9,726 nucleotides of DNA. Source: Betaproteobacteria bacterium (GTDB taxonomy: Bacteria > Pseudomonadota > Gammaproteobacteria > Burkholderiales > SG8-39). The notes beneath the pieces are model-generated. The model was not told the DNA's origin. It saw only the letters and a program-made list of their open reading frames with translations, and did not search any database. The DNA is taken from the NCBI GenBank assembly GCA_005884335.1, contig VBCJ01000030.1:1-9726 (forward strand), written 5' to 3'. Every line of letters starts with the position of its first letter. The first letter of the stretch is position 1. Of the stretch, positions 6,445 to 9,726 are shown piece after piece. The position numbers and the translations under genes are program-made.

Positions 6445-8392
6445 AGGCGGCGGCGCGTTGCGGCTGCGCGGGCTGAATCGCTTCGGACAGTCCGAGATCC
6501 TGCGGGAAATCGTCCACGCGGATCACCTCGTCGCGCAGCTGCGCCGCGCGCTTGAGCAGCGCCAGTTCTTCGGCGCCGATGACGCGCGCGGCGAGCGCAG
6601 CCTCGGCGAGCTCCTCGGGTCCTCTGCCGCGGATCGCCCCGGACTTGTGAGCCGCACGGATCTTCGCCTCGACCGCCTCGGCCTTGATCGTCGCCTCGAG
6701 CGCGGCCTCGAGACACCCGAGCGGTTCGCTCTCAGCCTTCGGCAGGTACATGCCGGCGCAGAGCCGGTCGCGCGCCGCCGACGGCGCGATGAGCAGGCGC
6801 GCGATCTCGTGCCCAAGGGCGTCGCTGGGCGGCGCGAAGCGCCGTCCGAGCGGGAACGTCACCAGGCGCAGGAACGCGCCGATCAACCGCACCGGATAGT
6901 TGGCGAGCACGCCGTGCAGCGCTTCAGCCGCGCGGGCGAGCGTGTCCTGAAGCGACCAGTGCAGAAGCGGAAGGTCGGCCTCCTGCCGCCCCTCGTCCTC
7001 GAAGCGCTTGAGCGCCGTCGAGGCAAGATAGAGCATTGAGAGGACATCGCCCAGCCGCGCGGAGATCCTTTCCCGGCGCTTCAGCGACCCTCCCAGGACG
7101 AGCATGGAGACGTCTGCCACGTAGGCGAGCGCGGCGGAAATCCGCGTCAGGTGCCGGTAGTAGCGGCGCGTCCGTGGCGCAGCCCTGGGCGAAACGGAAA
7201 CGAAGCGCGATCCGGTGATCGCCATGAGGAAGGCGCGCGTTTCGTTCGAGATGACGTGCCGGATGTGACCGAATAGCGCGGCGTCGAAGCCTTTCAGGTC
7301 GCCTGCGCGGGCGGCGTTCATTTCCTTCAGCACGTACGGATGGCAGCGGATCGCCCCCTGCCCGAAGACGATGAGGTTGCGCGTGAGGATGTTGGCGCCC
7401 TCGACCGTGATCGCGATGGGCAGCTGCTGGTAGATTCGCCCCATGAAATTGTTGGGGCCGAGGCAGATCCCCTTGCCTCCTAGGATATCCATCGCGTCGT
7501 TGACCACGGCGCGCCCGCGCTCGGTGAGGTGGTACTTGACGATCGCCGAGATCACCGAGGGCTTTTCGCCGAGGTCCACGGCGCCCGCGGTCATCGTGCG
7601 GGCCGCGTCCATCGTGTAGAGGTTGCCGCCGATGCGGGCGAGCGCCTCCTCGATGCCTTCGAATTTTCCGATCGGCGTCTTGAACTGGCTGCGCACGCGC
7701 GCGTAGGCGCCCGCCGCGCGCGCGGCGAGCTTGGCGTAGCCCGTCCCCGAGGAGGGCAGCGAGATCGAGCGTCCCGCGGCGAGGCACTCCATCAGCATCC
7801 TCCAGCCCTGGCCCGCCATCTTCGGCCCGCCGATGATCCAGTCGAGCGGCATGAACACGTCCTTGCCCCAGTTCGGTCCGTTCTGGAACACCGCGTTCAG
7901 AGGGTTGTGCCGGCGGCCGATGTTGACGCCCGGCGTGTCGGTGCGCACGAGCGCGCAGGTGATTCCGATATCTTCCCTGCTTCCGAGCAGATGGTCCGGG
8001 TCGTGGAGTCGGAAGGCGAGCCCGAGCAGCGTCGAAATGGGACCCAGCGTGATGTAGCGCTTCTCCCAGGTGACGCGCATGCCGAGCACTTCGCGGCCTT
8101 CCCACATTCCCTTGCACACGATGCCGAAATCGGGAATCGCGGCCGCATCGGAACCCGCGTGCGGATTCGTCAGGCCGAAACAGGGAATTTCGAGGCCTTT
8201 CGCGAGGCGCGGCAGGTAGTAGTTTTTCTGCTCCTCGGTGCCGTAGTGGAGCAGCAGCTCGGCGGGCCCCAGTGAATTGGGCACCATGACGTGCACCGTA
8301 GCCGCGCTGCAGCGGGTCCCGAGCTTCTGGATGACTTGCGAATGCAGGGTGGCGGAGAACTCCTTGCCGCCGTATTTCCTCGGGATGATCAT
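6443..8392 (-). CDS. FadE C-terminal fragment: acyl-CoA dehydrogenase core and DUF1974 domain
   Basis: From the ATG at 8392 this frame gives 649 residues beginning MIIPRKYGGKEFSATLHSQ. It keeps GLTNPHAGSDAAAIPD (73-88), the substrate/flavin region of the family; RRHNPLNAVFQNGP (160-173); the loop GGPKMAGQGWRML (188-200); and TVEGANILTRN (329-339), where E331 is the likely catalytic base by analogy with other acyl-CoA dehydrogenases. From about 365 to the end is the FadE C-terminal domain, including SMLVLGGSLKRRERISARLGD (429-449). The frame is open a long way upstream of 8392, but that part is out-of-frame fadE and a shadow. The start is created by the duplication, with AAGGA six bases before it and a four-base overlap with the upstream stop. 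Translation by coupling is plausible; activity without the missing N-terminal helices is doubtful. Confidence 0.7.
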   Translation of the reverse strand: MIIPRKYGGKEFSATLHSQVIQKLGTRCSAATVHVMVPNSLGPAELLLHYGTEEQKNYYLPRLAKGLEIPCFGLTNPHAGSDAAAIPDFGIVCKGMWEGREVLGMRVTWEKRYITLGPISTLLGLAFRLHDPDHLLGSREDIGITCALVRTDTPGVNIGRRHNPLNAVFQNGPNWGKDVFMPLDWIIGGPKMAGQGWRMLMECLAAGRSISLPSSGTGYAKLAARAAGAYARVRSQFKTPIGKFEGIEEALARIGGNLYTMDAARTMTAGAVDLGEKPSVISAIVKYHLTERGRAVVNDAMDILGGKGICLGPNNFMGRIYQQLPIAITVEGANILTRNLIVFGQGAIRCHPYVLKEMNAARAGDLKGFDAALFGHIRHVISNETRAFLMAITGSRFVSVSPRAAPRTRRYYRHLTRISAALAYVADVSMLVLGGSLKRRERISARLGDVLSMLYLASTALKRFEDEGRQEADLPLLHWSLQDTLARAAEALHGVLANYPVRLIGAFLRLVTFPLGRRFAPPSDALGHEIARLLIAPSAARDRLCAGMYLPKAESEPLGCLEAALEATIKAEAVEAKIRAAHKSGAIRGRGPEELAEAALAARVIGAEELALLKRAAQLRDEVIRVDDFPQDLGLSEAIQPAQPQRAAA

Positions 8393-8436
8393 CCCGAGTC
8401 CTTGCCGCCGTATTTCCTCGGGATGATCATCCCGAG
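8361..8436. repeat. perfect 38-bp tandem duplication inside fadE
   Basis: Bases 8361-8398 and 8399-8436 are identical, two copies head to tail. Flanking bases do not let the boundaries slide. Each copy contains a 20-bp perfect palindrome, CTCGGGATGATCATCCCGAG, at 8379-8398 and 8417-8436. On the minus strand each unit begins exactly at the palindrome edge. The unit encodes GMIIPRKYGGK twice in different frames, and its length (3x12+2) shifts the reading frame. Confidence 0.97.
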
Positions 8437-8943
8437 AAAACCCTTGTCCTTGATGAACTGCCAAGCGTGCGGCGGCAGGTCCTGATACACCTGCGTCGTC
8501 TCCCAGTCGTTCACCATCGCGCACAGCTGCTCGGTTTCGCCGTCGAGGAACGACTGTTCCTCGGGCGTCAGCTTCGGGCGCGGCACCGCAAGCAGCTTTC
8601 CCCAGTCGGGGCGGCCGGAGAAAAGATCGCCGTCCCACCACACCGTGCCCGCGTCGATCGCCTCCTGCTCGGTCTGGGACATGGCCGGAAGCTGGCCGCG
8701 GTACCAGGCGAGAAGGGAGCGTGAAACAAGCAGCCGGCGCAGCGGCGAAACGCCGAGCACGACGCTGCAGACGGCGAGTATCGCCGCGAGAACGAGAAAA
8801 GCATCCATGGGGAATGCTCCCCCGACCAGACCGGCGAGCAAAAGGACCGCACCCGCGGCAATCCAGATCCATCCCGAGGAGTTCAGATAGGCAAGCGCAA
8901 GGGAAACGGCAACGACTGCGACGATCCAGACAGCGAGCGGCAT
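8389..8943 (-). CDS. FadE N-terminal fragment: membrane anchor and start of the dehydrogenase domain
   Basis: This 184-residue frame starts at the ATG at 8943, with GGAGG four bases upstream. Three hydrophobic helices lie at about residues 2-20, 24-43 and 46-66. The FadE-typical stretch MSQTEQEAIDAGTVWWDGDLF (from residue 88) follows, with PRPKLTPEEQSFLDG after it (121-135). The last normal residues are GMIIPRKYGGK (171-181). The duplication junction then adds DSG and a TGA stop at 8391-8389. The fragment holds only the beginning of the N-terminal helical domain and none of the acyl-CoA or flavin active-site residues I can identify, so it should not be active alone. Earlier in-frame starts exist up to 9045 but lack this ribosome-binding site and do not resemble FadE. 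Confidence 0.7.
   Translation of the reverse strand: MPLAVWIVAVVAVSLALAYLNSSGWIWIAAGAVLLLAGLVGGAFPMDAFLVLAAILAVCSVVLGVSPLRRLLVSRSLLAWYRGQLPAMSQTEQEAIDAGTVWWDGDLFSGRPDWGKLLAVPRPKLTPEEQSFLDGETEQLCAMVNDWETTQVYQDLPPHAWQFIKDKGFLGMIIPRKYGGKDSG
8390..8403 (-). promoter_or_regulatory. start/stop overlap with Shine-Dalgarno made by the duplication
   Basis: On the minus strand AAGGA (8403-8399) is followed by six bases and ATG (8392-8390). That ATG overlaps the TGA stop (8391-8389) of the N-terminal fragment as ATGA. AAGGA comes from the 3' end of the first unit and the ATG from the second, so this start arrangement exists only because of the duplication. It is a textbook layout for coupled reinitiation, though use of it is not shown. 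Confidence 0.55.
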
Positions 8944-9062
8944 GGGCCCTCCGGAATGTTCTCTGGGGGATTTAACGCAATACAGCATGATACGCTGCTC
9001 CGGCACCTCGCGGCAGCGCTTGCCCCGCTGGAACCCCGCCCCCATGTACCATAGCGATCCCC
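8944..9062. promoter_or_regulatory. divergent intergenic region, with a candidate fadE -10 element
   Basis: These 119 bases must carry the promoters of the leftward fadEAB operon and the rightward exporter gene. For fadE, TATCAT on the minus strand (8992-8987) matches five of six positions of a -10 box and would give a leader of about 37 bases. No good -35 box lies 16-18 bases upstream, which would suit an activated promoter. The element sits inside a short inverted repeat, CAGC-N7-GCTG (8983-8997), a possible but unproven operator. I see no convincing promoter for the rightward gene. Confidence 0.3.
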
Positions 9063-9726
9063 ATGGCCCACGATCACCGCAGCCTCGCTTTTCCTACCTT
9101 GCGGAAAGATTCCGCCGCGCCGAAACGGCGCAGCGAATGGCGCGCGGTCGGGATGCTCGTCCCCTATCTGTGGGAATTCCGCTTCCGGGTTGCGATCGCG
9201 CTTGCGTTTCTGACCGCCGCCAAGCTCGCCAACGTGGGCGTGCCGCTTATCCTGAAGGACGTGGTCGATTCGCTGGACGCGCAGACCGCCGTGCTCGTGC
9301 TGCCGCTCGCGCTGCTCGCGGCTTATGGAATCCTCAGGTTTTCGACGACGCTGTTCGCGGAGCTCCGGGACGTCGTGTTCGTGCGCGTGACCCAGCGCGC
9401 CATCCGCCGCGTCGCGCTCACCGTGTTCCGCCACATGCACAGCCTGTCCCTGCGCTTCCATCTGGAACGCCATACCGGCGGCGTGTCGCGCGACATCGAA
9501 CGCGGCACGCGCGGGATCTCGACCCTGTTGACCTACATGCTGTTCTCGATCGTCCCGGTGATCCTCGAGTTCAGCCTGGTGGCGGCCATCCTTCTCACCA
9601 AGTTCGACTGGCGCTTCGCGGCGGTCACCTTTGTCGCGGTGGCCCTCTACATCGCTTTCAGCGTGGCTATCACCGAGTGGCGCATGGAAATCCGCCGCCA
9701 GGCGAACGAGCTGGATTCGAAGGCCA
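9063..9726 (+). CDS. Atm1/ABCB7-type ABC exporter, N-terminal transmembrane part (partial)
   Basis: The gene runs off the right edge; 221 residues are visible. After a polar N-terminus (1-30), membrane helices are likely at about 42-62, 76-96, 155-177 and 182-203, the start of an ABC exporter permease domain. The stretch LSLRFHLERHTGGVSRDIERGTRGIS (128-153) and TEWRMEIRRQANELDSKA (204-221) are characteristic of the Atm1/ABCB7/HMT1 group rather than MsbA. R207 and R211 fall where arginines contact glutathione in Atm1 structures, as I recall them. Known members export glutathione-linked sulfur compounds or metal-glutathione adducts from the cytoplasmic side. The ATP-binding domain lies outside the window. 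The ATG at 9063 is the only near start in frame, but no clear Shine-Dalgarno sequence precedes it; M31 is a less likely alternative. It is divergent from fadE, with no obvious functional link. Confidence 0.88.
   Translation, partial: MAHDHRSLAFPTLRKDSAAPKRRSEWRAVGMLVPYLWEFRFRVAIALAFLTAAKLANVGVPLILKDVVDSLDAQTAVLVLPLALLAAYGILRFSTTLFAELRDVVFVRVTQRAIRRVALTVFRHMHSLSLRFHLERHTGGVSRDIERGTRGISTLLTYMLFSIVPVILEFSLVAAILLTKFDWRFAAVTFVAVALYIAFSVAITEWRMEIRRQANELDSKA

Larger units (their letters stand above)
6443..8943 (-). pseudogene. fadE: fadE, membrane-bound acyl-CoA dehydrogenase, frame broken by a 38-bp tandem duplication
   Basis: Taken together, the two reading frames below make one FadE-type acyl-CoA dehydrogenase. 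Removing one 38-bp copy joins the N-terminal ...KDKGFLGMIIPRKYGGK to ...KEFSATLHSQ and gives 820 residues, against 814 in E. coli FadE as I recall it. Order of parts: three N-terminal membrane helices, the acyl-CoA dehydrogenase core, and the FadE C-terminal domain (DUF1974). The enzyme performs the first, FAD-dependent oxidation of acyl-CoA to trans-2-enoyl-CoA. The ATG at 8943 is preceded by GGAGG at 8948-8952. The gene heads the fadE-fadA-fadB operon. No other frameshift or stop is seen in over 2.4 kb, so the lesion is recent, or is an assembly error, or is tolerated. Whether it is truly inactive cannot be told from sequence. Confidence 0.85.

Noticed and set aside
8361..8436. Programmed ribosomal frameshift explaining the two fadE frames
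   Set aside because: No slippery heptamer is needed or seen. The exact 38-bp tandem repeat fully accounts for the frame change.
8393..8872. Upstream part of the fadE C-terminal open frame (8872 to 8393) as a real N-terminus
   Set aside because: It is out-of-frame fadE: the true FadE sequence for these bases, with its membrane helices and AIDAGTVWWDGDLF, is in the other frame.
8944..9045. Earlier start for fadE at 9045 (MGAGFQRG) or at the internal ATG 8988-8986
   Set aside because: The added 34 residues are not membrane-like and have no ribosome-binding site. MPLAVWIVAV at 8943 has GGAGG upstream and begins directly with the first helix.
9063..9726. MsbA (lipid A flippase) as the identity of the right-edge exporter
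   Set aside because: RFHLERHTGGVSRDIERGTRGIS and TEWR...NELDSKA are Atm1/ABCB7 hallmarks and do not fit MsbA.
1..9726. CRISPR array, tRNA/rRNA gene, insertion sequence, prophage or defence system
   Set aside because: No regularly spaced repeats, no clover-leaf or rRNA-like sequence, no transposase, integrase or known defence gene was found on either strand.

Overview
The window is GC-rich (roughly two thirds G+C by eye) and gene-dense. It looks like a piece of a betaproteobacterial chromosome. This rests on the fadE-fadA-fadB style beta-oxidation cluster, the ShlB/FhaC-type two-partner secretion pair, and a REP-like inverted repeat built on GGGGTCTGTCCCC, a type of sequence I associate with betaproteobacteria. 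The assignment to class is an inference; nothing here fixes the genus.

Layout. (1) 1-2939, minus strand: a two-partner secretion operon, tpsB (outer-membrane transporter, 2939-1248) followed by tpsA (secreted haemagglutinin-like exoprotein, from 1145 and running off the left edge). (2) 2940-3104: a 165-base gap holding a weak terminator for the upstream operon and a candidate promoter for tpsBA. (3) 3105-8943, minus strand: a fatty-acid beta-oxidation operon transcribed fadE, fadA, fadB. It encodes a membrane-anchored acyl-CoA dehydrogenase, a thiolase, and a fused enoyl-CoA hydratase/3-hydroxyacyl-CoA dehydrogenase. Together these cover all four reactions of a beta-oxidation cycle. (4) 8944-9062: a 119-base divergent intergenic region. 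(5) 9063-9726, plus strand: the N-terminal membrane part of an Atm1/ABCB7-type ABC exporter, cut by the right edge.

The main surprise is inside fadE. A perfect 38-bp tandem duplication (8361-8398 and 8399-8436) shifts the frame, because 38 is not a multiple of three. It splits a gene that would otherwise encode a normal protein of about 820 residues. The junction also creates an ATGA stop/start overlap, with AAGGA six bases upstream of the new ATG. The gene could therefore be dead, revertible by slippage, translated as two coupled polypeptides, or an assembly error. A second oddity is the fadE-fadA junction, which is almost wholly made of a perfect 26-bp inverted repeat (6362-6387 and 6419-6444). 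It reaches into the fadE stop codon and ends three bases before the fadA GTG start, leaving fadA without a visible Shine-Dalgarno sequence.

I found no RNA gene, CRISPR array, prophage, transposase or defence system. Apart from these two disruptions the gene content is conventional.
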